From JAVJRN01 sp040218415 (GTDB taxonomy: Bacteria; Bacteroidota; Bacteroidia; Cytophagales; Cyclobacteriaceae), in contig JAVJRN010000060.1 in assembly GCA_040218415.1 (NCBI GenBank), positions 124,001 through 188,000 on the forward strand: a stretch of 64,000 nucleotides of DNA, read 5' to 3'. Positions 52,553-62,800 of this stretch are shown one piece after another; the first letter of the stretch is position 1, and every line of letters starts with the position of its first letter. The translations under genes were made by a program, and so were the position numbers. The notes beneath the pieces are model-generated. The model did no database searches. It was not told where the DNA came from and saw only the letters and a program-made list of their open reading frames with translations.

Positions 52553-53778
52553 GCCTTTCCATTTTCATAGCGAAGAGATATTTTTTCTCAGGTAAGAAAA
52601 AGAATTTTATCAATGTAATTTCTATTATTTCCATGCTGGTAGTAGCCACCGGCACGATGGCGTTGATTATTGCCTTGTCGGTTTTCAATGGGTTGGAAGG
52701 TTTATTACGCACGCTTTATTCCACTGTAGACCCTAACCTAACCATTTCCCCGAAGGAAGGAAAGAGCTTTTACTATGACGATGTTCTCAAAGATAAACTG
52801 GCTGGAATAAGTGGTATTGAAATCATTACTGAAGTAGCCGAGGACAATGCCCTTATTCGGTATAAAGAAGCCCAGCGAGTGGTCAGAGTTAAAGGAGTTG
52901 GTGACAATTTCACTTTACAAGGCAGGTTAGACCGGTCGATTGTTCAAGGAAGCGGTGAACTTCGGGCGAAAGACATTAACTACGCCATTATTGGGCGCGG
53001 TATTCAGTACGATTTGAGCGTTAATCCTTCCAATGATTTTTATGCTCTCCAAATATATTATCCCAAAAAAGACATCAATCCCAATGCCTTAAATCCAGAC
53101 AAAATGCTCAACGTGCAGCATATCCTTCCTGGTGGAGTTTTCGCTATTGAAAAATACTACGACGAGAATTTCGTGTATGTCCCTATTGAGTTTGCCGAGG
53201 CGCTTTTCGAATATGATGGCAAAAGAACTTCATTGGAATTGATGACGGATAATTCAAGGAGCAATGATGAGCTTAAAAAAGATATTCTAGCGGTATTGGG
53301 AGATGATTTTAAAGTGCTCACCAATACGGAAATTCACGGAGATTTATATCGAATACTCAGCACAGAGAAGTTTTTTGTCTTTCTGGTTTTTTCTATCATT
53401 ATCGCCATTGCCAGTATAAACATCTTTTTTTCGCTGACGATGTTGGTCATCGATAAGAAAAAAGATGTGGCGGTGCTCACAGCTCTTGGAGCTGATGCCA
53501 AATTGATTAGAAATATTTTTCTATTAGAGGGAGCGTTGGTCGCTTTTACTGGTGCATTTATAGGATTGGGATTGGGCCTTGCAATTAGTTTTGCGCAGCA
53601 GACTTTTGGAATTGTGTCTATGGGTATGCAAACGGCTATCATGGACGCATACCCAATCAGAGTAGAATTGATGGATACTATTTACACTGTCCTTTTTATC
53701 ATATTCATTGCCTTTGCGAGTTCGATACAACCTGCTATCAAAGCCTCACGCGAGTTTAAGGCTGAGATGCTTCAATAA
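52549..53778 (+). CDS. FtsX-like ABC transporter permease (LolE/LolC type)
   Basis: 409 aa. TTG start at 52549 in TTGA overlap with the rbfA stop; it gives MSLSIFIAKRYFF, the usual LolE-like N-terminus. One helix at ~21-45, a large periplasmic MacB_PCD-like domain (~45-270), then three C-terminal helices with KKDVAVLTALGADAKLIRNIF, typical of the FtsX/LolCE family. Likely the membrane part of lipoprotein release from the inner membrane; no ATPase gene (lolD) adjoins, so it must be encoded elsewhere. Confidence 0.88.
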   Translation: MSLSIFIAKRYFFSGKKKNFINVISIISMLVVATGTMALIIALSVFNGLEGLLRTLYSTVDPNLTISPKEGKSFYYDDVLKDKLAGISGIEIITEVAEDNALIRYKEAQRVVRVKGVGDNFTLQGRLDRSIVQGSGELRAKDINYAIIGRGIQYDLSVNPSNDFYALQIYYPKKDINPNALNPDKMLNVQHILPGGVFAIEKYYDENFVYVPIEFAEALFEYDGKRTSLELMTDNSRSNDELKKDILAVLGDDFKVLTNTEIHGDLYRILSTEKFFVFLVFSIIIAIASINIFFSLTMLVIDKKKDVAVLTALGADAKLIRNIFLLEGALVAFTGAFIGLGLGLAISFAQQTFGIVSMGMQTAIMDAYPIRVELMDTIYTVLFIIFIAFASSIQPAIKASREFKAEMLQ

Positions 53779-54020
53779 ACCTTCATGGGATGTTGGTTCT
53801 GATTTTTTCATCAGTGGAACTTCTACATGCCTAAATGAGTAGCTCAATAAGGCGACAAGTTCAGGCATTGCTTCTTGCGAGCGATCTCTGTGTTATGCTG
53901 CCCAAGCTAGTTGCCTTTTATTTCAAGGTTTCTCTTTTTAGTATGGACACAATTTTGGAACTCTGACCAAATTCTAAAGGATTCCCATTAAATTCGAATT
54001 TTGTTTTTTCCAGCAAGTTC

Positions 54021-56954
54021 ATGAATATATCACCGGATAGTCCGTTCCAATTAATTTATTCCCTTTTTCAACACGAGTACTTGGGTTACCTGTTTGAGTC
54101 CTTTGTCGTGGAATTAAACGATAAAGGAAATTTGACTTACTCACACCAGAACATCTCATCGCTCAACGCTAAGGAGTTTGACGCTGGCTTGGATGCCAAT
54201 GACTATGAGCTGATTCGCTTAATGGAAGAAGTACAGCAAAGCGAAGTGCTCAAAAAGTTTCAGAAAAAGAAAGGCAAACCCGAAGAGTTTTTTCTAAAAA
54301 TTTATGACAAAAAAGCAGGTGACAAGCTGCTACAAACGGAAATTGATCAATACCTAGAGCGTCGCAGGTCAAAAATCATGTCTTTGATCTCTGGTAAAAT
54401 GCTTTTTGAAATGGGTAAGGATGGCGAGCCTACCTGGAAGCAAATCAATATTTCGGAACACAAGGCATCCGTGTTGTTCCATTTTCGAAGAAACGAAGAA
54501 AACACACATTACTTCCCCACCATCAAGTTGGATGGTGAAAAGGTGCACTTTTATCAAAATGGAAGCTATTTACTAAGTAAAGAGCCGGCATTTATCGTCG
54601 TAGAGAACACACTTTTTACTTTTGAAAATGAAGTGAACGGAGCAAAGCTGAAACCTTTTTTCAACAAGAAGTTCATCCTTATTCCCAAAAGCGTAGAGGA
54701 GACTTATTTTGAGAAATTTGTCGCTCCCTTGATCGCTTCCTTTGATGTGTTTGCGCAAGGATTTGATATTAAAACGGAGAAATATCTACCTAAACCAGTG
54801 TTGAGCTTTTCAGAAATCGCACAAGTAGGCAAGCCGATTGGTGACCTTTTTTCTAGTGCTAAGAATGATAGCGCCTCTGATAAAGATGCTAAAATTTTAT
54901 TCGAATTGAGCTTCCAATATGGCACTTATAATTATCGCGCGGATAAGCTGAAAAAGGTAAGTGTAACCGTAGAAAAACAGGAAGATAATTACACTTTTCA
55001 TAGAATAACTCGTGATAATCCCCAAGAAAAAAAGTTTATAGAGTTGCTAGGCAATACCGGTCTCAACCTGAAAAGCGCAAGATCTACACTTAACAAAACC
55101 GAAGCTATTAGCTGGCTCAATAAAAACATCACCTTACTTCAGCAACAAGGGTTTGAGATCAATCAGGGTTTTAATTCCTCGAAGAAAAGATATTTTGTTG
55201 GCGAAACATCCATCGATATCTCCATCACGGAGGGTATTGATTGGTTTGATATCAAAGCCATCATCATGTTCGGCGAGTTTGAGATATCATTTCAATTAAT
55301 CCGTAAATATTTGCTTAAAAAGCAACGAGAGTTTGAGTTGCCTAATGGTGAAATTGCTGTAATCCCAGATCAGTGGATTACCGATTTTAGTGATCTTTTT
55401 GCATTCGTAGAGTCGAGTGAAGATACTGTGAAGCTGGACAAAGTACACGTATCGCTCGTCAAAGATCTCAAAGACCAAAACTCAGCCAAGGTGGCCATGA
55501 GTCGTAAATTGGAACAGTTGCTTGATTTCACAGAAATTGAAGACGTGCCAATGCCAAAAGACTTTAAAGGCGAATTGCGCCCTTATCAAAAAGCCGGATT
55601 CAACTGGATGCAATTTCTCGATGAGTATGGTTTTGGAGGCTGTCTGGCCGATGATATGGGACTGGGAAAAACCGTTCAAACGCTCACCATGCTCCAAAAA
55701 GAGAAGGAAAAAGATGAAGGCCTGACCAGCTTGTTGATCATGCCTACCTCTCTCATATATAATTGGGAAATGGAAGCCCGAAAGTTTACGCCGAAGATTA
55801 AAATTCTGAACTACACGGGAACAGGACGGGACAAGAGTCACGAAAAGTTTTCTCGTTACGACTTGGTGTTGACGAGTTATGGTATCACTAGAATCGATAC
55901 CCATATTCTGAGTCAGTTCGATTTTAACTACGTGATTTTGGATGAATCTCAAGCAATAAAGAACCCTGATTCTATTATCAGACAATCGGTTCGAGAGCTG
56001 AAATCTCGCCGAAAACTTATATTATCAGGTACACCAATTGAAAACAGTACCATGGATTTATGGTCGCAGATGTCTTTCGTAAATCCTGGGCTTTTGGGTA
56101 CACAAAAGTTTTTTAAAGCAGAATATCAAATCCCAATCGAAAAGAAAGGTGACGAAGAAAAAACGCGAAGACTCAATGCGCTGATCAAACCTTTCATACT
56201 GCGTCGAGATAAGTCACAAGTTGCTAAAGACCTTCCAGAAAAAATCGAAAATATAAAGTTTTGCGACCTCTCGGAGGCACAACGGGAGTATTATGATAAA
56301 GAAAAAAATGCTTATCGCAGTAAAATTCTGGATCTAATAGAAAGTGATGGCCTAGGAAAAAGCCAAATGCTTTTACTTCAAGGCCTCACCAAGCTAAGAC
56401 AGATTGCCAATCACCCAGCAATGGTCGATCCTAACTATACAGGTGATTCGGGAAAGATGGAAGACATCACTTACATGATTGAAAATGCATTGGGTAAAAA
56501 CCATAAACTTCTTATTTTTAGTCAATTTGTGAAGCATCTGAAAATAGTCGCCAAGTACCTCGATGAGCAGAAAATTACTTACGCCTATCTCGATGGCTCT
56601 GTAAAAGACAGACAGGCAGAAGTAGAAAAGTTTCAGGGAAATGACAAAAACCGCGTCTTTCTCATTTCTTTGAAAGCTGGTGGTCTTGGCTTAAACCTGA
56701 CCGATGCGGACTATGTCTTTCTGCTCGATCCTTGGTGGAACCCTGCAGTAGAGGCACAAGCAGTTGACAGAGCGCATAGAATTGGTCAGACGAACACCGT
56801 TTTTACCTATAAGTTTATAGCGCGCGATACTGTGGAAGAGAAAATTCTCAAGCTTCAGCAATCCAAATTGAAACTAGCCAAAGAACTCATTACTGTAGAA
56901 GAAAAGTTTGTAAAGAGCCTTTCACCAACAGATATTGCCAGCCTATTTGAATAA
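54021..56954 (+). CDS. SNF2-family DEAD/DEAH-box helicase
   Basis: 977 aa. The C-terminal ~450 residues are a Swi2/Snf2 ATPase: Walker A DDMGLGKT (544-551, Lys550), Walker B DESQ (641-644), LSGTPIENS, and motifs V-VI LNLTDADYVFLLDPWWNP and QAVDRAHRIGQ. This class moves nucleic-acid-bound proteins (compare RapA). The N-terminal ~520 residues are not recognised and contain no zinc or SWIM cysteine pattern. Isolated transcription unit with a 242-bp leader gap that contains no gene and no convincing promoter. Confidence 0.92.
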   Translation: MNISPDSPFQLIYSLFQHEYLGYLFESFVVELNDKGNLTYSHQNISSLNAKEFDAGLDANDYELIRLMEEVQQSEVLKKFQKKKGKPEEFFLKIYDKKAGDKLLQTEIDQYLERRRSKIMSLISGKMLFEMGKDGEPTWKQINISEHKASVLFHFRRNEENTHYFPTIKLDGEKVHFYQNGSYLLSKEPAFIVVENTLFTFENEVNGAKLKPFFNKKFILIPKSVEETYFEKFVAPLIASFDVFAQGFDIKTEKYLPKPVLSFSEIAQVGKPIGDLFSSAKNDSASDKDAKILFELSFQYGTYNYRADKLKKVSVTVEKQEDNYTFHRITRDNPQEKKFIELLGNTGLNLKSARSTLNKTEAISWLNKNITLLQQQGFEINQGFNSSKKRYFVGETSIDISITEGIDWFDIKAIIMFGEFEISFQLIRKYLLKKQREFELPNGEIAVIPDQWITDFSDLFAFVESSEDTVKLDKVHVSLVKDLKDQNSAKVAMSRKLEQLLDFTEIEDVPMPKDFKGELRPYQKAGFNWMQFLDEYGFGGCLADDMGLGKTVQTLTMLQKEKEKDEGLTSLLIMPTSLIYNWEMEARKFTPKIKILNYTGTGRDKSHEKFSRYDLVLTSYGITRIDTHILSQFDFNYVILDESQAIKNPDSIIRQSVRELKSRRKLILSGTPIENSTMDLWSQMSFVNPGLLGTQKFFKAEYQIPIEKKGDEEKTRRLNALIKPFILRRDKSQVAKDLPEKIENIKFCDLSEAQREYYDKEKNAYRSKILDLIESDGLGKSQMLLLQGLTKLRQIANHPAMVDPNYTGDSGKMEDITYMIENALGKNHKLLIFSQFVKHLKIVAKYLDEQKITYAYLDGSVKDRQAEVEKFQGNDKNRVFLISLKAGGLGLNLTDADYVFLLDPWWNPAVEAQAVDRAHRIGQTNTVFTYKFIARDTVEEKILKLQQSKLKLAKELITVEEKFVKSLSPTDIASLFE

Positions 56955-57028
56955 TTGGTTTATTTATTCGGCTACTTTTTCATTAGGAAAGCTTCTAGCT
57001 TACTGTTTTAAATAGTATAATCACCCTC

Positions 57029-58267
57029 ATGGGAGTAATATTGAGACTGATATTGATTCTGATTATATGCGTAATGAATTATCAACCAATTTTTGGTCAA
57101 CAAAAAATTGGATTTTCACTTCCTGATGGCGTTAAAAAGATCGAGATACCATTTGAACAATACAGTAACTTAATCGTCATTCCTGTCACTATAAACAAAT
57201 ATCTAACAGTAGGGTTTGTCCTCGATACTGGTGCCGAATCAGCCATTCTTACAGAAAAAGCATTAGCGGACATAGTGCGACTAAAGTATATCCGAGAAAT
57301 ATCCATTACCGTGCCTGGCATCAGAGATTCACTCGGAGCATACGTAGCTAGCGATGTGACTCTTTCTCTGAAAACAGGCGTAGACGGGTTCGGCCTGAAT
57401 ATGCTCGTATTGAAAGATGATTATCTCAAGCTCAACGAAAATTTGGGCGCCAAAATTTATGGAATCATTGGATATGATGTTTTTAGTCGGTTCGTTGTAG
57501 AGATCGATTATCACAAAGACGTCTTAACACTTCATGATCCAGATTACTTCGAGCCTCGCTCATCCTATGAGGTCATACCTATGAAAATCATCAATAGTAA
57601 GCCCTTCATTGATGCAAGGATTAAACAGCACAATGGAGAAGATACCGTTTCGTTGCTCATTGATACTGGGGCAAGCCATGCCTTGCTTTTGGACATAAAC
57701 GAGTCAGAAAATATTGATTTACCAGAAAAATTATTGAAAGCCAGATTGGGACAAGGACTTGGAGGAGAAATAAACGGGTATATGTGCAGGATGGAAAGCT
57801 GTGGTATTGACAAATTTGAGTTTGAAAAAGTCTTGGTGTCCATACCTCAATCAGGGAACTACCTGAAAGCCATTAAAAGAGGGTCGCTCCATGGTACTAT
57901 CGGCGGAGAATTATTGTCTCGGTTTCGGGTAGTTCTCGACTATCCAAATCAGGCGCTGTACCTCAAAAAAGGAGCATATTTCAAAGAGCCGTTTGAGTTT
58001 GATATGAGCGGTCTTACCCTTGGTGCAAGAGGTCCGAAACTAGATTCCCTCATCGTTTTGCATGTAAGTGACAGCACACCCGCCAAAGAAGAAGGGCTGC
58101 AAAAAGGCGATTATGTGAAAAAAATAAATGGTTATAACCTTCAGAATTCCACTTTAACTGAGATCAATGCATTTCTTCGTAAAAAGCCAGGCGTGAAAGT
58201 GCGCATGACGATCTGGCGCGACGGGCGCAAATTAAAAAAGCGCTTTAACCTACGTAGGATGATTTAG
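57029..58267 (+). CDS. Secreted aspartyl protease with PDZ domain
   Basis: 412 aa. Signal peptide (ends IFG before QQKIGF). Two retropepsin-like DTGA motifs, Asp66 (VLDTGAES) and Asp212 (LIDTGASH), each followed by a hydrophobic-hydrophobic-Gly motif (IIGYDVFS, TIGGELLS), form a full pepsin-like pair in one chain. A PDZ domain covers ~335-412 (EEGLQKGDYVKKINGY). It is a periplasmic or surface protease typical of Bacteroidota. It is separated by 74 bp from the SNF2 gene and 78 bp from the FAD gene on the same strand; no terminator seen. Confidence 0.88.
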   Translation: MGVILRLILILIICVMNYQPIFGQQKIGFSLPDGVKKIEIPFEQYSNLIVIPVTINKYLTVGFVLDTGAESAILTEKALADIVRLKYIREISITVPGIRDSLGAYVASDVTLSLKTGVDGFGLNMLVLKDDYLKLNENLGAKIYGIIGYDVFSRFVVEIDYHKDVLTLHDPDYFEPRSSYEVIPMKIINSKPFIDARIKQHNGEDTVSLLIDTGASHALLLDINESENIDLPEKLLKARLGQGLGGEINGYMCRMESCGIDKFEFEKVLVSIPQSGNYLKAIKRGSLHGTIGGELLSRFRVVLDYPNQALYLKKGAYFKEPFEFDMSGLTLGARGPKLDSLIVLHVSDSTPAKEEGLQKGDYVKKINGYNLQNSTLTEINAFLRKKPGVKVRMTIWRDGRKLKKRFNLRRMI

Positions 58268-58345
58268 GTTAAAAAATTACCCCTTAATCACTTTTTCCAG
58301 TTATTTATCAAATCATTTTAAACTCTAAGACGTTGTTTTGAACAA

Positions 58346-59467
58346 GTGAAAGATGTAGTAATTATCGGTGGCGGATTATCAGGATTAGTAAGTAGCATTT
58401 TACTTTCCCAAAATGGATTGAAGGTTACCCTCATCGAAAAAAACACCTATCCTTTTCATCGAGTTTGCGGAGAATATATTTCAAATGAAGTAGTCCCTTT
58501 TCTTAAAAAACATGGCCTATTTCCCGAATCATTTGCCCCGTCAAATATTTCTAGATTATCAATTTCTGATTTTAATGGGAAGTCGTTTTTTAGACCACTT
58601 GGCCTTGGCGGATTTGGTATCAGTAGATATGAATTTGATCGCTGGTTAGTCGCACAGGCCACAAAAAAAGGGGTGGAAATACTAGAAGGCACCAAGGCGG
58701 AAGATGTAAGCTTCGAAAACGACACCTTTTCGATTCAGACCAACAAAACAGGCGAGATTCAGTCAAAAATCGTGATTAGCGCATATGGCAAGCGTTCCAC
58801 GCTGGACAAATCATTCGATCGGGATTTTATAAAACGAAGATCACCGTATGTTGGTGTCAAGTACCATATCAAGACCGATATGGATAACGATCTTATTGAA
58901 CTACACAACTTCGAAGGAGGCTACTGTGGCGTGAGCGCAGTAGAGGATGGAAAATATAACATGTGTTACTTGGTGCATCGCGATCAGGTGCGAAAGGCTG
59001 GAAATATTGAAACCCTTGAACGTACAGTATTGTCTAAAAATCCAGCGCTTGCCAAACATATCCATGAAAGCCACCGACTTTTCGACAAACCAGAAGTCAT
59101 CAATGAAATTACCTTCGAAAAAAAAGAGCCCGTGCATCAACATATTTTCATGGTAGGTGATGCCGCAGGCATGATTACACCACTTTGTGGAAATGGAATG
59201 GCCATGGCTATTGGGGGAGGAAAATTGATAGCGGAAACGATTCTTTCTCATTGGAACGAAGGTCGGTTTAACCGCAAAAAGCTTGAACAAGCATACATTC
59301 AACAGTGGGATCAAAAATTTAGCAAGCGATTATGGGCTGGCAGGCAAATCCAACGTGCATTTTTTGGCAGTAAACTATCCGCCAATCTGGCGGTTGGCTT
59401 AGGTAGAAATTTTGGTGGAATCACCAATTTTTTAATCTCAAAAACCCACGGTCGCCCATTTGAATAA
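58346..59467 (+). CDS. FAD-dependent oxidoreductase (geranylgeranyl-reductase-like)
   Basis: 373 aa, GTG start at 58346 placing the dinucleotide-binding motif at once: VVIIGGGLSGL (Gly8-Gly13). Then EKNTYPFHRVCGEYIS, SRYEFDRWL and the second FAD motif VGDAAGMITPLCGNGMAMA (~270-288). This is the UbiH/GGR-like group-A flavoprotein fold. From memory, such an enzyme sits beside type III PKS, methyltransferase and UbiA genes in many Bacteroidota; here it is 47 kb from them, so it could oxidise or reduce the same product (inference). C-terminus is basic (GRNFGGITNF, SKTHGRPFE). Confidence 0.85.
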   Translation: MKDVVIIGGGLSGLVSSILLSQNGLKVTLIEKNTYPFHRVCGEYISNEVVPFLKKHGLFPESFAPSNISRLSISDFNGKSFFRPLGLGGFGISRYEFDRWLVAQATKKGVEILEGTKAEDVSFENDTFSIQTNKTGEIQSKIVISAYGKRSTLDKSFDRDFIKRRSPYVGVKYHIKTDMDNDLIELHNFEGGYCGVSAVEDGKYNMCYLVHRDQVRKAGNIETLERTVLSKNPALAKHIHESHRLFDKPEVINEITFEKKEPVHQHIFMVGDAAGMITPLCGNGMAMAIGGGKLIAETILSHWNEGRFNRKKLEQAYIQQWDQKFSKRLWAGRQIQRAFFGSKLSANLAVGLGRNFGGITNFLISKTHGRPFE

Positions 59468-59502
59468 GAGCCTCATCATAAGTTGGAACAAGTATTAGTC
59501 AT

Positions 59503-59606
59503 TTTAATCGCAGGGCGATAGCCCAATAGGTCTAATTCCCCGATTCTCTGCGTCGGAAGCTAGGGTCAAGGGTTCTATCCTTGGGTTTAATACCATTTAT
59601 TATTTA
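59503..59606 (-). repeat. 104-bp dispersed repeat, copy 2
   Basis: Inverted relative to copy 1 (15068-15171), ungapped, five mismatches, three of them near the first hairpin. It lies 35 bp after the FAD oxidoreductase stop. The GGGC-TATC-GCCC and TTCCGA/TCGGGGAA hairpins are unchanged. Confidence 0.9.
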
Positions 59607-59893
59607 TTGCAAAATTCTATTTTGCCTTGCACCCAGAATAAATCCAAAAAGCACCATTTATGCCACATCAAAAATGAAATTCCGATTATAAAACAAGCGG
59701 CCGGTTTTCTCAGTTAATATATGTATATACACACATAGTTTAAGATTGCTTTTCAAAGTAAAAGTTCTTAGGTTCTATAACTTATGAAAAAAGCATCATT
59801 CTAATCTAGTATAGTCATTGAATACATATTTCAATCTTTGGAATCGCTACACAACTGACCTGTTAGGCGAAAACAAAAAAGTTCACAAATTAA
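59607..59893. other. Intergenic region before the hybrid sensor gene
   Basis: No coding frame supported. AT-rich with an alternating TA/CA stretch near 59715-59740. No convincing -7/-33 promoter. Confidence 0.5.
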
Positions 59894-62800
59894 ATGAATA
59901 GATACGTCATCTGTTTTGTAAGTATACTGGCTATTCAAGCTGCTTTGGCTCAAGACACTCCAGAAAATAAGTTTAGTTACATTAGCACAACAGAGGGTCT
60001 TTCCGATCCATCAGCTCAAGACGTGACCAAAGACGTGAACGGCATAATATGGATCGCCACAAGAAATGGTCTCAACAAGTACGATGGCGAAAATATTACT
60101 CACTTTAATATACAAGATGGATTACCAAACCAATATGTTTTCAGAGTAATTCAAGATCCAAATGATTCTGTTTTGTGGATAGGAACCAAAGGCGGTTTAT
60201 GTTCTTTCGACCTTTACAGCAACACATTTCGTCAATATCAAATCACTGATAGCATACAACCACACGTTCCAGATCTTGCGTTTGACAATCAGCAAAATTT
60301 GTGGTTAGCTACTGCAACGGGCTTAGCGAAATATACCAACGGAAAATTTACTCTTTATAAAAGTGATAGTAGCAATCAACATTCAATCCTCGATGATTAT
60401 GCCATGTCTTTATTACCCGTTGGAGATAGTATTTTCGTAGGTACCTATTATGGTCTCAATGTGTTTTTGCCAGAAGAAAAAAAGTTCAAACACCGATACA
60501 ATGATTCAGCAGAGATATTTCAAGCCGTAGACTATTACGTCCAGAAAATAAAACAGAGAAAAAACGGAGAAATTTGGTTCTCGGCTTTTGAAGAGGATTT
60601 AGGTGGTATTGTTTATCGCTATACGCCTGAAGGTATTTTGTCCCGATATCAACATAACCCACCTGACCCTAAATCCCTTAATTTCAATTTCTCGGTGCTT
60701 GCACTTGAAGAGGATAAAAAAGAGCGGCTATGGGTGGGTACGAATGGTGGTGGTATTAGTATTTTTAACGACGAAGAAGATAATTTTTATCATATCCCTC
60801 ATGATCCCAAAATCGCAAATGGATTAAATGATTTCGATATCTGGGATTTGTACTGTGATGACCAAAATATAATGTGGGTTTCCACGGACGGTGGTGGAGT
60901 CAACAAACATCATCATGCTGATTCAAGATTCAAAACGCTAGAAAATAATCCATTCGACAGTGAATCAATCAGATCAAGTTTGATCATGACTTTTGAGGAC
61001 ACCAAAGACCACCTTTGGGTAGGCACAAACGCCTTAAATGGTATCAGTAGGTTAGAAAAATTTACTGGAAAGTTCTACAATATTCCTTTCGATGATTCGC
61101 CAGAAACATCCTTGCTTGACAACACTGTATACGACTTGGAAATAGTAGACAATAACCTTTGGGTAGCTACCCATATAGGCGGTATAAGTGTAATGAACTT
61201 ACAAACTGAAAAATTTCAACACCTTATAGATATCGAACAAAACAGCCATTTTTTGTACAATGCCACAACAACACTTTTACCGCTCGGAAATACGATGTAT
61301 TTAGCCAATGATAATGGCTTGGGTAGATTTAGTTTCTCGGATTATCTCATAGAAACACTTCCTATCCCAGAAATAAATAAAACAATTGGCATCAATCACA
61401 TGGCCGAAAAAGATGAAGAAATATGGCTAGCAACTCCTCTTGGAATTTTCATATACTCTATCAAAAATGAATCCTATATTGAGATTAACAAAAATATTGC
61501 TCAGTTAACTGACATAACCTTCATTTTCCATAACGACAAAACATGGATTGGTACAGTAAATGGTTTATGGATCTACAATGAGCAAAAAAACGACTTACAG
61601 CAGGTAGTCAACATGGAGGATAGAAGTATCCAAGGCATAGTTTCAGATGGAAAGACAATTTGGGCAACTACCACTAATGGTTTGTACCAGCTGAGTTTAG
61701 AGGCTCAAGTCTTGCGAAAATTTGGAATAAATGACGGCCTAAAAAGTAATTATTTCAACTTGAGAGCTATCAGCCTTGGAGCAGATAATAAAATCTACCT
61801 TGGCGGAAATGAAGGAATCACTTTTTTTTCTCCTTCCAAAATGGAATTTCTGAAAAAAACAGTCGCCCCTATGTACTCAACCATCGCGATTCTTGATGGG
61901 AATAAAATAAATAAAAAACCAATCGAGGAAGACAATATAGCCTTGGACTATGATGAATCAACTTTTGCTTTAGATTTTTATGTTCCGGATTATATTAACC
62001 CCGAAAGCCTACACTACAAATACCGAATATTAGGTTTGAGTGATCAATATTTTTCATTGCATGGTGAAAGTGAAATCAATGTGACCGATTTAAGCCCCGG
62101 CACTTACAACATTGAAACTTATACCACCAATATTGATGGCGTTTGGTCTGCGCCCAGCACTGTTACCGTCCGCATAAAGCCACCATTTTGGGCGAGTTGG
62201 TATGCCTTTGTCACTTATGGCCTAGCTTTTGTTTCTCTTTTCTTTGCCAGAGAAAGATATCGCAAAGAGGAACAAAAACGCTTGGAAAAAATCATCTCCG
62301 AACGAACCCAAGAAGTCAGAGAACAAGCAGAAGAAATTAAGAAACTCGATAAAGTCAAAACCCGCTTTTTTTCTAATATATCTCACGAGTTTCGTACGCC
62401 GCTCACACTCATTCAAGGTCCAATAGCGTCCGTGCTTCAAGGTAAAGTACATGATGAGATTGCAGTAAAGAAGAACCTCGAAGTGGCTACCAGAAATGTC
62501 GATAATCTTCGGAACCTCATCGACGAGCTGTTGGAGTTCAACAAGATAGATTTTGGTGTAGTTGATATCCACTATGTGCCCGTTCTTTTGGCGGATTATT
62601 TACAGGAGTTCTCTGAAAACTATTCCACACTTATCGCTGATAAAAATCTAAGGTGGGCATTGGATACCGATTTGGATCACAGTCTCAAACTCAATTTGCC
62701 TATTGATAAAGTAGAAAAAATTCTTCACAACCTACTGTCCAATGCCATCAAGCATTCTCCGACTGGCGGGCAAGTTACATTAGATATCAGTTACGCTAAT

